DNA of 64,000 nucleotides from Allopusillimonas ginsengisoli (GTDB lineage: Bacteria; Pseudomonadota; Gammaproteobacteria; Burkholderiales; Burkholderiaceae_B), in assembly GCA_005239165.1 (NCBI GenBank), contig RAPG01000009.1:170631-234630 (forward strand), in the 5' to 3' direction. Under the pieces are notes generated by a model. That model saw only the letters and a program-made list of their open reading frames with translations, searched no databases and was not told where the DNA came from. Each line of letters begins with the position of its first letter. The stretch's first letter is position 1. The translations under genes were made by a program, and so were the position numbers. Of this stretch, positions 1-7,217 are shown piece after piece.

Positions 1-530
1 CGCCTGGAAAGTACACCTATGCGTCCACAGGAGCCGGATCACTAAACCATCTGGCAGCCGAAGACCTCAAACGCGAGGCCGGCATTGACCTTCTGCATGT
101 TCCTTTCGGCGGTGGCGGCCCAGCAATTCAGGCTTTATTGAGCGATGTGGCCAATATCACCTTCCTGAGCTATGCCGCATTAAGCTCACACATTGCCTCA
201 GGCAATATCAAGGCACTGGCAGTTACCGGCGCGAAACGCCTGCCCGACCTACCCAATGTTGCCACGGTGCAAGAGTCAGGCTACCCCGATTTTGAGGTTT
301 ACTCCTGGATTGGCATCTTCGCACCCGCCAAAACACCCCAAGATGTCGCTGATCACCTGACCGACGCCTTCCAGAAGGCTCTGAATGACCCCAAAGTCAA
401 AGAAAGACTGAGCGGTCTGGGCTTCGAGGTTATGGCGACAGATGGTCCGACGGTCGATCGCTATGCGGTGGAGCAATACAAACGCTGGGACGAATTCGTT
501 AAAAAGACGGGGCTGTCGCTGAGTAAATGA
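1..530 (+). CDS. Bug-family (TctC-type) periplasmic solute-binding protein, 5'-truncated by the window edge
   Basis: Reading from base 3, the frame is open without a start, so about the last 175 residues of a roughly 320-residue protein are present. Visible segments typical of the tripartite tricarboxylate transporter receptor family (TctC/Bug) are YASTGAGSLNHLAAE, the glycine-rich HVPFGGGGPAIQALL, and the C-terminal helices around VADHLTDAFQKAL. Family knowledge: these proteins bind small carboxylates or amino acids in the periplasm, often as orphans without an adjacent TctAB permease, and are greatly expanded in Alcaligenaceae. The ligand cannot be predicted. The gene ends tail-to-tail against an ABC-F gene with a shared terminator hairpin between them. 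The call is secure; the substrate is unknown. Confidence 0.9.
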   Translation, partial: PGKYTYASTGAGSLNHLAAEDLKREAGIDLLHVPFGGGGPAIQALLSDVANITFLSYAALSSHIASGNIKALAVTGAKRLPDLPNVATVQESGYPDFEVYSWIGIFAPAKTPQDVADHLTDAFQKALNDPKVKERLSGLGFEVMATDGPTVDRYAVEQYKRWDEFVKKTGLSLSK

Positions 531-800
531 GGTAGCTGTTACCCGAGCTGCCGCGATCAGGGCGAAGCCCATAACCATCAACAGCACCAGAGCAATGCGG
601 CGCATTGACTCTGCTGAGCAAAAAGGTGGGCCGAGCCCGACGCGAACACTAGCTTACGCTGGATCCCGGAGTTCTGAGCACACCGAACGCGGCGGGACAA
701 CGCCATATCGTCGTTGCTTGCCGCTACTGCTGTAGTCTTGGCGCCGATAAACGCAGAGACTGAATACAGTAAGGCGTCTGCTAAAAAGTGCTGCAGATAC
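531..800. other. Intergenic stretch, no supported gene
   Basis: No convincing gene is seen between the Bug gene and the terminator hairpin. A minus-strand frame starting at 605 begins with a hydrophobic, signal-like stretch, but it runs antisense through the Bug gene and is not supported. Confidence 0.5.
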
Positions 801-844
801 AACAAGCTCCTCGCGTGACTCCTCAACGCGAGGGGCTCTTGTTT
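801..844. terminator. Bidirectional terminator hairpin between convergent genes
   Basis: AACAAGCTCCTCGCGT pairs with ACGCGAGGGGCTCTTGTT (one bulge and one mismatch) around a short loop, followed by TTT on the plus strand. It sits between the Bug gene (plus) and the ABC-F gene (minus, ending at 854) and could end both transcripts. Confidence 0.6.
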
Positions 845-853
845 ACGTACTGG

Positions 854-2529
854 TCACGCCGCCTTGCGCGCCGACGACGCAACATCGCGCTGGCGCTTGG
901 CCTCTTCCAGCAGATAGACCTGGTAGTCGTCCAGATCGCCGTCAAAGTCTTTCAAGCCGCCGCGCGACACCAGCCAGAACTCATCGCACACCGAACGCAG
1001 CAAGGCCCGGTCATGACTAACCAGCATAACCGACCCCTCAAACTCATTCAGGGCAACGCTGAGTGCTTCGCGGGTGGCGAGATCAAGGTGGTTGGTGGGC
1101 TCATCAAGCAACAGCAAATTAGGACGCAGCCACACAATCATGCACAGCACCAGGCGGGCCTTTTCGCCCCCGCTCATACTGCCCACGCTTTGCTTGACCA
1201 TGTCACCACTGAAATTGAACGTGCCCAGGAAGTTGCGCAGGCCCTGTTCGCGGCAGTCCATGCCGCTGGGCCGCACAGCGGCAGGGGTATCACGCACCAG
1301 CCGTATCATGTGCTCCAGCGGGTTGTCAGCGGGCCGCAACACGTCGAGCTCTTGCTGCGAGAAGTAACCAATGTTCAGCCCCTTGCCCGTAATAAGCTCA
1401 CCTGATGTGGCCTGCAACGCGCCGGCTACGGTTTTAACCAAGGTCGACTTGCCTTGCCCGTTGGCACCCAAAATACCGATACGCTGCCCGGCCAATACCG
1501 AACGATTGACGTTTTGCACAATCACCGTAGGCGGCGTACCAGCAGGCGCGTCTTGCGCGGGCGGGTAACCAAAGCTGGCGTCCGATATGGTCAACATGGG
1601 GTTGGGCAGACTGAGCGGCTCTTTAAACTGAAACTGGAAATCAGCATCGGCCAGTATCGGCGCGATTTTCTCCATGCGCTCCAGAGCCTTGACCCGGCTT
1701 TGTGCCTGCTTGGCCTTGCTCGCTTTAGCTTTGAAGCGATCAATAAATTTTGCAGATGCGCAACTTTTTCTTGCTGTTTGGCATGTGCCGCTTGTTGCAG
1801 CAGCATTTGCTCAGCGCGCATGTCTTCAAACTTGCTGTAGTTGCCACCGTAGCGCACCAGCTTGCCCTGATCAATATGCAGGGTAACGTTGGTGATCGCG
1901 TCCAGAAATTCGCGGTCATGACTAATGACCAGAATAGTGCCCGCATAATGCTTGAGCCAGGCTTCAAGCCACACGAGAGCATCCAGATCCAGGTGGTTGG
2001 TAGGCTCGTCAAGCAATAGCAAGTCAGACGGGCACATAAGGGCGCGGGCCAACTGCAACCGCATGCGCCAACCACCCGAAAAACTGTTCACCGGGCGGTC
2101 CAGCTCGGCAACACTAAAACCCAGGCCAAGAATAAGCGCCTCAGCGCGTGCCGGAGCATCGTGCGCACCGGCATCATGCAATGCCATGTAGGCGTGCGCC
2201 ATGCGCATACCATCATCGCTGTTCTCGGCGGCAGTAACTTCGGCTTGGGCCGTTTTAAGCGTGATGTCGCCCTCAACCACGAAGTCTGTTGCACTCTGTT
2301 CGGTTTCGGGCATGTCTTGGGCAACTTGCGACATGCGCCATTGCGCCGGAATCGAAAACTCGCCGCCGTCTTCATGCAGCGTGCCATTGAGCACGGCAAA
2401 CAGGGAAGACTTACCGGCGCCGTTGCGCCCGACTAGGCCGACTTTTTCACCGGGGTTGAGTGTGACAGATGCTTGGTCCAGCAATACTTTGCTGCCGCGA
2501 CGCAAGGTCACGTTTTTGAGGATGATCAT
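854..2529 (-). pseudogene. ABC-F family ATPase (YheS/Uup-like), split by a -1 frameshift
   Basis: Two overlapping minus-strand frames (2529-1591 and 1675-854) together encode one full ABC-F protein of about 555 residues. The N-terminal half has Walker A GRNGAGKSS, signature FSGGWRMR and Walker B LLLLDEPTNHLD; the C-terminal half has GANGQGKST, MSGGEKARL and a second LLLLDEPTNHLD. ABC-F proteins are soluble duplicated ATPases that act on ribosomes. The break lies at the run of four A (minus strand; 1748-1751). One extra A there restores the expected linker reading HLQKFIDRFKAKASKAKQAQ into QSRVKALERMEKIAP. A single-base loss in a short homopolymer fits either a recent inactivating mutation or a sequencing error; everything else looks intact. 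The start at 2529 gives the usual MIILKNVTLRRGSK opening. Confidence 0.85.
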
Positions 2530-2630
2530 GGGGAAAGCCGAGGAGAACTGCAGAGAAGGAGCAACATTTTACCATTTGAGCCACAATTTGACCGAATGGC
2601 CGCTTATGTGGGTAAAAGAGTGGTAAGACT

Positions 2631-2696
2631 TCAGATGCACTTTGGCAGTAACGGAACCCATGCAGAGGTATCGACTACGCACAGCAAACCAGCCAT
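2631..2696 (-). pseudogene. Vestigial VapC (PIN-domain toxin) N-terminus
   Basis: A 21-residue frame starts in a TGATG overlap with the stop of the upstream antitoxin gene and reads MAGLLCVVDTSAWVPLLPKC before a stop. VVDTSAWV is the first PIN beta-strand with its catalytic aspartate (as in VDTSxW of VapC toxins); nothing recognisable follows. The overlap with the antitoxin is the standard vapBC arrangement, so this is probably the remains of the cognate toxin, cut off after about 15 residues. It is too short for a similarity score, so the call rests on motif plus position. Confidence 0.55.
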
Positions 2697-2908
2697 CAAT
2701 AGCGATCCTTACGATCACGATAGTTTTGCTTGTTCGCGCCTTTGGCTATACCTGCCAACTCATCGAACTCGGGTACAGGTATAACAAGCACACCTGTCCC
2801 TTTCGGAATAAACACGAATTTCTGACCAGCCTGCCAGTGCTGATCTTCGCGTATCGCCTTCGGGATGACTATCTGGAATTTGCTGGAAAGTGTAGCGGTT
2901 GTGCTCAT
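2696..2908 (-). CDS. AbrB/SpoVT-type antitoxin (orphan VapB-like)
   Basis: Seventy residues. The N-terminal swapped-hairpin AbrB fold shows as TATLSSKFQIVIPKAIRED followed by WQAGQKFVFIPKGTGVLVIPV. The charged tail (KGANKQNYRDRKDRY) is where such antitoxins contact their PIN toxin. The start at 2908 is chosen because the domain begins directly after it; an in-frame ATG at 2923 is possible, and neither has a strong ribosome site. Its toxin partner is only a stub, so this is probably an orphan antitoxin that may still autoregulate or counteract related toxins. It diverges from the intact vapBC pair starting at 3101. Confidence 0.75.
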   Translation of the reverse strand: MSTTATLSSKFQIVIPKAIREDQHWQAGQKFVFIPKGTGVLVIPVPEFDELAGIAKGANKQNYRDRKDRY

Positions 2909-3100
2909 TCTTATTTTAATCATGTCAGTGGTAGCTTAGTAAGAATAAAACATCCAAAAGATGAAAGGTAGTTGCCATCGCAGGGCACCCAAGCGCTCGT
3001 CATCACGAACCATCACGCGACTACATACTCGACAAGCGCAGCATCAATTACGACATCGTTTGATGCTAAAATAGATTCATATGTCGAAATGGAGGAAATC

Positions 3101-3310
3101 ATGCGTACGACAGTAACGTTGAACGATGAATTGCTTGCCAGGGCACGTTGCTTTACCGGCATACAAGAAACGTCCGCACTGCTTCAACTGGCATTACGAT
3201 TAATGGTCGAGAGAGAGGCAGCCCAACGTCTGGCCCGATTGGGAGGCTCGTCGCCCGACCTTAAACCAATTCCTCGCAGGCAATCGGAACCCGGGCATGA
3301 TCTTAGTTGA
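3101..3310 (+). CDS. vapB: VapB-type antitoxin
   Basis: Sixty-nine residues, opening MRTTVTLNDELLARARCFTG, the ribbon-helix-helix DNA-binding start of this antitoxin family, followed by a short toxin-binding tail. A good ribosome site (GGAGGAAATC) lies directly before the ATG at 3101, so longer in-frame extensions upstream are rejected. The gene overlaps the downstream vapC by 14 bp, giving translational coupling. Expected role: neutralise VapC and, together with it, repress the shared promoter. Confidence 0.85.
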   Translation: MRTTVTLNDELLARARCFTGIQETSALLQLALRLMVEREAAQRLARLGGSSPDLKPIPRRQSEPGHDLS

Positions 3311-3677
3311 TACATCCATATGGGTGGATCATCTCGGCCGGTCCGGCGAAACGACGCTCCAGGCGCTACTGGAAGAGGGCCAAGTCCTCACCCATCCATT
3401 TATCATTGGCGAGTTGGCAATGAGCAACCTTTCAAAACGTGAAATGGTCCTGGAAAGCCTTATGGTCTTGCCATCGGCAAAACTCGTAGCGATGGACGAG
3501 GCTCTACACCTTCTCCATCAGGCGCAGTTATATGGCATGGGGATTGGCTATATAGATCTGCATTTGCTCTCATCAACGCGCCTGACCCAAGGCACGAGCC
3601 TATGGACTCGCGACAAGCGTCTGTTACAAGCGTGTGTGAAGGCGGGTGTTCAGACGTTCGTGCCAAACTCCCAGTAA
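3297..3677 (+). CDS. vapC: VapC toxin, PIN-domain ribonuclease
   Basis: The protein has 126 residues, the normal PIN-toxin length. The four acidic metal ligands are all visible: D5 (LVDTSIW), E39 (IIGELAM), D87 (GYIDLHLL) and D106 (WTRDKRL). PIN toxins cleave RNA, often initiator tRNA or rRNA, in a Mg2+-dependent manner. All catalytic positions are intact and the gene is coupled to its antitoxin, so the pair is probably functional, in contrast to the degraded toxin genes elsewhere in this window. Confidence 0.9.
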   Translation: MILVDTSIWVDHLGRSGETTLQALLEEGQVLTHPFIIGELAMSNLSKREMVLESLMVLPSAKLVAMDEALHLLHQAQLYGMGIGYIDLHLLSSTRLTQGTSLWTRDKRLLQACVKAGVQTFVPNSQ

Positions 3678-3765
3678 CAGCCCTTGTAACCACGATCGTT
3701 AAGCTTCGCGCAGGGTTGCCAAAATGGGGGTCTGAATCTGGTATTGAATATGCATCACCAATGCC

Positions 3766-4533
3766 TCAGAGCATCACTCCACCCGACACTTCAATACGCT
3801 GGCCGGTAATCCAATTATTACCATCAGACAGCAGCGCAGCGACTGCGCCGCCAACGTCGTCTGGCAACCCCACGCGGCCAAGCGCCGTACCGCTGGCGAT
3901 CTGTGCATTAACCTGCGGGTTGTCGCGCACCACACCTCCGCCAAAATCCGTTTCAATGGCGCCGGGTGCAATCGTGTTGACAGCAATGCCTCGTGGCCCC
4001 AGTTCTTTAGCCATATAACGGGTGAGCACTTCGATGCCACCTTTCATCGAGGCATACGCAGCGTGGCCTGGAAGCGTAAACCGCGCCAGACCCGACGAGG
4101 TATTAACAATGCGCCCACCGTCTTTAATCAGCGGCAGCAGCTTTTGCGTCAGAAAAAACGTGCCCTTAAGATGAATGTTCACCATCGTGTCAAACTGTTC
4201 TTCGGTTGTTTCAGCAAATGGGGCCAAAATACCGATACCCGCGTTGTTAACCAGATAATCAAACTGCTCACGCTGCCAGACTTTTGCCAATGCATTCTTT
4301 ACCTGCTCAGCAAACGCGGCAAAGCTTTTGCTGTCTGCCACATCAAGCTGAAGCGCCACAGCGCGGCGGCCCATTGCTTCAATGTCATGAACGGCAGCCT
4401 TTGCATGGTCTTTGCCTTCCTTGTAGGTAAGGATGATATCCACACCTTTTCCTGCAAGCTTTAACGCGGCGCTACGGCCCAACCCGCGGCCACCCCCGGT
4501 GACAAGCGCGATGCGGGTAATTGACTCCGTCAT
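3766..4533 (-). CDS. Short-chain dehydrogenase/reductase (FabG-like)
   Basis: A classical SDR of 255 residues. It has the cofactor motif TGGGRGLGRSAAL, NNAGIG in the core, a catalytic S (NTSSGL) and Y-x-x-x-K (YASMKGG), and the C-terminal substrate loop ending in IEVSGGVML. It is probably NADPH-preferring. The start at 4533 has a strong GAAGGAGAACTGC ribosome site; the longer frame to 4623 lacks one. It lies 102 bp downstream of a co-directional TetR gene, its likely regulator. The substrate is unknown. Confidence 0.88.
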   Translation of the reverse strand: MTESITRIALVTGGGRGLGRSAALKLAGKGVDIILTYKEGKDHAKAAVHDIEAMGRRAVALQLDVADSKSFAAFAEQVKNALAKVWQREQFDYLVNNAGIGILAPFAETTEEQFDTMVNIHLKGTFFLTQKLLPLIKDGGRIVNTSSGLARFTLPGHAAYASMKGGIEVLTRYMAKELGPRGIAVNTIAPGAIETDFGGGVVRDNPQVNAQIASGTALGRVGLPDDVGGAVAALLSDGNNWITGQRIEVSGGVML

Positions 4534-4635
4534 GCAGTTCTCCTTCAAGATGAAATAAACTGTACGTTTAAGACTTTGCTCGTTCATGGTGTTTCCGCTT
4601 CCATGCAGCAGCTGGAAGCTCACGTGAATGCACGA

Positions 4636-5235
4636 CTACTGCACCGAGTTACTTGCCACGGTAGTGCCTATAACCTGCGCCAGCCAGACATCCACCTCAA
4701 CACCCTCGGGTATCGCTAGCATGCCATTCAGCAACAACATCGCCAGGCCATGAACCAGCGACCAGCAACCCATAGCCTTGACACTGCGCTCATTGGCTGA
4801 CCCTTCTGGCTGAATGCTGCGCATCAGCGAATCGAAAGCCGCAGCGCGAGCGGCATCCAGTTCAGGGTTTTGCCCTTCCGGCATTTTCATGCCAAACATC
4901 AGTCCGAACAGCGCAGGGCAGTCCAGCGCAAACTGCACGTAAGCTATGCCCTGCTGCAGCAAAGATGAGCGTGCCGAGGCTGGCGACTGCTCCGCCGCTT
5001 CAAGGCGCGACTGCAATTGCCGATAGCCGTCGGCTGCGATCGCTGCCAACAATGCCTCTTTATCGGGAAAATGGCGGTACGGCGCCATAGCCGACACCCC
5101 GAGGTGCCGTGCGAGTTCACGCAATGACAGTCGGTCAGCGCCCTTCTCGGCAATCAATGCCATGCCGCCGCCCAGCAATGCACTGCGCAGATCTCCATGA
5201 TGATATTTTTGCAATAATGTTGACACTGTAAACAT
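4636..5235 (-). CDS. TetR-family transcriptional regulator
   Basis: 199 residues. The N-terminal helix-turn-helix reads SLRELARHLGVSAMAPYRHF, preceded by the KYHHGDLRSALL opening common to one TetR branch, whose C-terminal domain is of the WHG type. An AAGGATTA ribosome site precedes the ATG at 5235. TTACAnTGTAA-like palindromes overlap the start codon and lie 35-40 bp upstream, so it probably represses itself, the downstream SDR gene and perhaps the divergent membrane-protein gene. The ligand is unknown. Confidence 0.9.
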   Translation of the reverse strand: MFTVSTLLQKYHHGDLRSALLGGGMALIAEKGADRLSLRELARHLGVSAMAPYRHFPDKEALLAAIAADGYRQLQSRLEAAEQSPASARSSLLQQGIAYVQFALDCPALFGLMFGMKMPEGQNPELDAARAAAFDSLMRSIQPEGSANERSVKAMGCWSLVHGLAMLLLNGMLAIPEGVEVDVWLAQVIGTTVASNSVQ

Positions 5236-5275
5236 TAATCCTTAAGCTTAAAACCTGAATGATTACAGTGTAAAT
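5221..5275. promoter_or_regulatory. Paired palindromic operators for the TetR regulator
   Basis: TGACACTGTAAACA (5221-5234) and ATTACAGTGTAAAT (5262-5275) share the core ACACTGTAA in opposite orientation. The second is a perfect TTACA-n-TGTAA palindrome and the first an imperfect one. They occupy the region between the TetR gene start and the divergent gene at 5295, as expected of an autoregulatory TetR operator. Confidence 0.55.
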
Positions 5276-5294
5276 TTTATTAAGGGAAACCATC

Positions 5295-5639
5295 ATGTCT
5301 CTTCAACAAACATTACGCACGCAATGGGATGGCTATCAGTGCATCCATGCCACCCAAGTCAATTTTGTAGTGCACTTAATCACAGTATCTGTATTCATGG
5401 CCGGTACGATAGGCTTTTTCTGCGCTGCAGCGACCTTGTCTATTGGCTACTGTTTAATCAGCCTGTTCGCCATGCTGGCAGCCGTGGCGGCGCAGGGGTG
5501 GGGACACAAAAAAGAAGAATACCCTCCTGCCCCCTTTACCAGTCGCGGCAATGCATTTATGCGAATTTTTCTTGAGCAATGGGTAACGTTTCCTAAATAC
5601 GCGCTGCATACTGCATGGCGTGCATTGCGCCGAAGCTAA
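5295..5639 (+). CDS. Small membrane protein, DUF962/Mpo1-like
   Basis: 114 residues with two predicted transmembrane helices (about 24-46 and 48-66). The pattern matches DUF962 proteins: a W-x2-Y-x3-H start, N-x3-H before the first helix (QVNFVVHLI), and GHKKEEYPPAPF after the second, resembling the conserved GH-x2-E-x3-PA box. Yeast Mpo1 of this superfamily is an Fe2+-dependent 2-hydroxy fatty acid dioxygenase, but bacterial members are mostly uncharacterised, so no activity is claimed. It diverges from the TetR gene and shares its operator region. Confidence 0.55.
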   Translation: MSLQQTLRTQWDGYQCIHATQVNFVVHLITVSVFMAGTIGFFCAAATLSIGYCLISLFAMLAAVAAQGWGHKKEEYPPAPFTSRGNAFMRIFLEQWVTFPKYALHTAWRALRRS

Positions 5640-5645
5640 CACGCA

Positions 5646-6065
5646 TTACACCAAAGCCCCGATAATGTCGGCCAGAGCTTGCTGCGTTTTCTGATCGACA
5701 GGCGCCAGCAGAGACTCGGCAGCCTGGTCAAGAACTACCCGGGCCTCCTTGAACACATTTTTCCCTGCATCGGTAAGCGCAACCAGCCTTACCCTGGCGT
5801 CACGCTCAACGTGGTCTTTTTCCACCAGGCCGATCTTTTCCATGGGGTTGAGCACCCGGGTTACGCCCGATGCGCTAAGGCCAACTGCTTCAGCAAGATC
5901 TATACGCCGCATTTTGTAATCTGGTGCCAGGCTAAGGCTGCGCAACACCAAAAATTCGGTAAGCCCGATCCCATAAAGAGAGAGAGGCCCACCAAGACGT
6001 TTTTGCACTGTGGTCTGAAACTTTGTAAGTTGAACTAGAAGTTCACCGGGAAACGATGTGGACAT
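5646..6065 (-). CDS. MarR-family transcriptional regulator
   Basis: 139 residues. The winged helix-turn-helix is clear: MRRIDLAEAVGLSASGVTRV, then the wing KDHVERDARVRLVALTDAG. It stands alone, convergent with the DUF962-like gene (6 bp apart) and upstream of yaeQ on the other strand. A long inverted repeat just upstream of its start suggests autoregulation. The ligand and wider regulon are unknown. Confidence 0.88.
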   Translation of the reverse strand: MSTSFPGELLVQLTKFQTTVQKRLGGPLSLYGIGLTEFLVLRSLSLAPDYKMRRIDLAEAVGLSASGVTRVLNPMEKIGLVEKDHVERDARVRLVALTDAGKNVFKEARVVLDQAAESLLAPVDQKTQQALADIIGALV

Positions 6066-6073
6066 GGTGATTC

Positions 6074-6137
6074 CTTGCTATGTAGTTGAGTCAGCAAGTG
6101 TATTCCTGAATACTTGACCAGTCAACTATATAGCAAG
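6074..6137. promoter_or_regulatory. Inverted-repeat operator upstream of the MarR gene
   Basis: CTTGCTATGTAGTTGA (6074-6089) is the inverse complement of TCAACTATATAGCAAG (6122-6137) at 15 of 16 positions. A smaller perfect palindrome, GTATTC-CT-GAATAC (6100-6113), lies between them. The block directly precedes the MarR start codon. Nested symmetry of this kind is typical of regulator binding sites; which protein binds is inferred from position. Confidence 0.5.
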
Positions 6138-6145
6138 TTAATTAT

Positions 6146-6352
6146 TTAAATAAAGGAAAATTTTGCCCTCTCGTGGTCCTGCCGAACATAGGGCAGCCAG
6201 CCGATGCCGACTTCCTGCTCGAGCGCGAAGAGGTAATCGATGAAAACCGCTTCCTGAGTAACCACACGTGACTCCAACCAACCGCATGCGCTTGCATAGC
6301 TTGGTAAACTCGAGGCCGGCAATACACCCCGTCTTATCCGGCTCAGCGGCAA
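6146..6352 (-). other. Non-coding stretch with a possible degraded coding fragment
   Basis: Between the MarR promoter and yaeQ, the minus strand holds a short open frame containing VVTQEAVFIDYLFALEQEVGIGWLPY, which faintly resembles the tail of a LysR effector domain (G-x-GIGxLP). No start with a ribosome site and no flanking homology are visible. It may be a remnant or chance. Confidence 0.2.
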
Positions 6353-6400
6353 CGATCAAGCCGAGCTGAAACACTTGCAGCACCAACGGAACAACCTTCA

Positions 6401-6940
6401 ATGGCTTTACGCGCAACCATTTACAAAGCAGAAATCAACATTGCTGACGGCGATCGTAACTACTATGGCAGTCATGCCGTCACTGTAGCCAGACACCCTT
6501 CAGAAACTGACGAACGTTTGATGGTGCGCCTGCTGGCCTTCGCTCGTCATACCGATAGCGACGACACCCTGGCCTTTACGCGCGGGTTAAGTGATGTGGA
6601 CGAAGCTGACTTGTGGCGCCTGGACTTAACTGGAGCCATCCAGCAATGGATAGAAATCGGTTTGCCAGATGATCGCCGCCTGTTCAAAGCCTGTGGCCGT
6701 GCCGACGAAGTTATCGTCTACGCCTACGGGCGCAATGTAGACATCTGGTGGGCCGGCATCAAAAACAAAGTTGCACGAGCACGCAACCTTAAGGTATACG
6801 CCCTGCCTACCGAAGCCACCCTGACGCTCGCGGCCTTGGCCAAGCGCAGCATGACGCTGCATTTCAATATGCAGGACGCCACCGTCTGGGTATCCACCGA
6901 CGACGGAGAAGCCAGCATCGAGGTTATGCCTTTAAATTAA
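6401..6940 (+). CDS. yaeQ: YaeQ family protein
   Basis: 179 residues, the full family length. Recognisable blocks are MALRATIYKAEINIADGDRN, ARHPSETDERLMVRLLAF, and the central WIEIGLPDDRRLFKACGRAD and VYAYGRNVDIWWAG segments. YaeQ has a fold related to PD-(D/E)XK nucleases, but its biochemical role is not established, although a link to transcription elongation and haemolysin expression was proposed in enterobacteria. It is a single gene here. Identity is secure, function open. Confidence 0.92.
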   Translation: MALRATIYKAEINIADGDRNYYGSHAVTVARHPSETDERLMVRLLAFARHTDSDDTLAFTRGLSDVDEADLWRLDLTGAIQQWIEIGLPDDRRLFKACGRADEVIVYAYGRNVDIWWAGIKNKVARARNLKVYALPTEATLTLAALAKRSMTLHFNMQDATVWVSTDDGEASIEVMPLN

Positions 6941-7148
6941 ACTGGCCCGAACACCAAAACCCCTGAAAGAATTCCGCACCGCCTGCCTGGCCGAGAATCA
7001 CCGACAAATGCGATTACACGACACCAGGATCGCTCGCGCTTTTAATTTGCCTCGCGCCAACCAGGGCATGCTTTACGCATCCACATTCGCTGCACCCGCA
7101 ATAAGCAGCCCACCTCAAATGACACAGCCCGCAATAAGAGCAACATTG

Positions 7149-7168
7149 CAAAACCGCTACAAGTAGCG
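7149..7168 (-). terminator. Rho-independent terminator after the aldehyde dehydrogenase gene
   Basis: On the minus strand CCGCTA-CTTG-TAGCGG is followed directly by TTTT, about 50 bp beyond the aldehyde dehydrogenase stop. It has a short stem, a tight tetraloop and a weak U-tract. Confidence 0.5.
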
Positions 7169-7217
7169 GCTTGCCGTTATCTTTGTAACAACCTTTCCCG
7201 TTATAACTTCAGGCCTT

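Noticed and set aside
276..605. Minus-strand frame with a signal-peptide-like start (MRRIALVLLMVMGFALIAAA)
   Set aside because: It runs antisense through the well-supported Bug gene and has no family features after the hydrophobic start.
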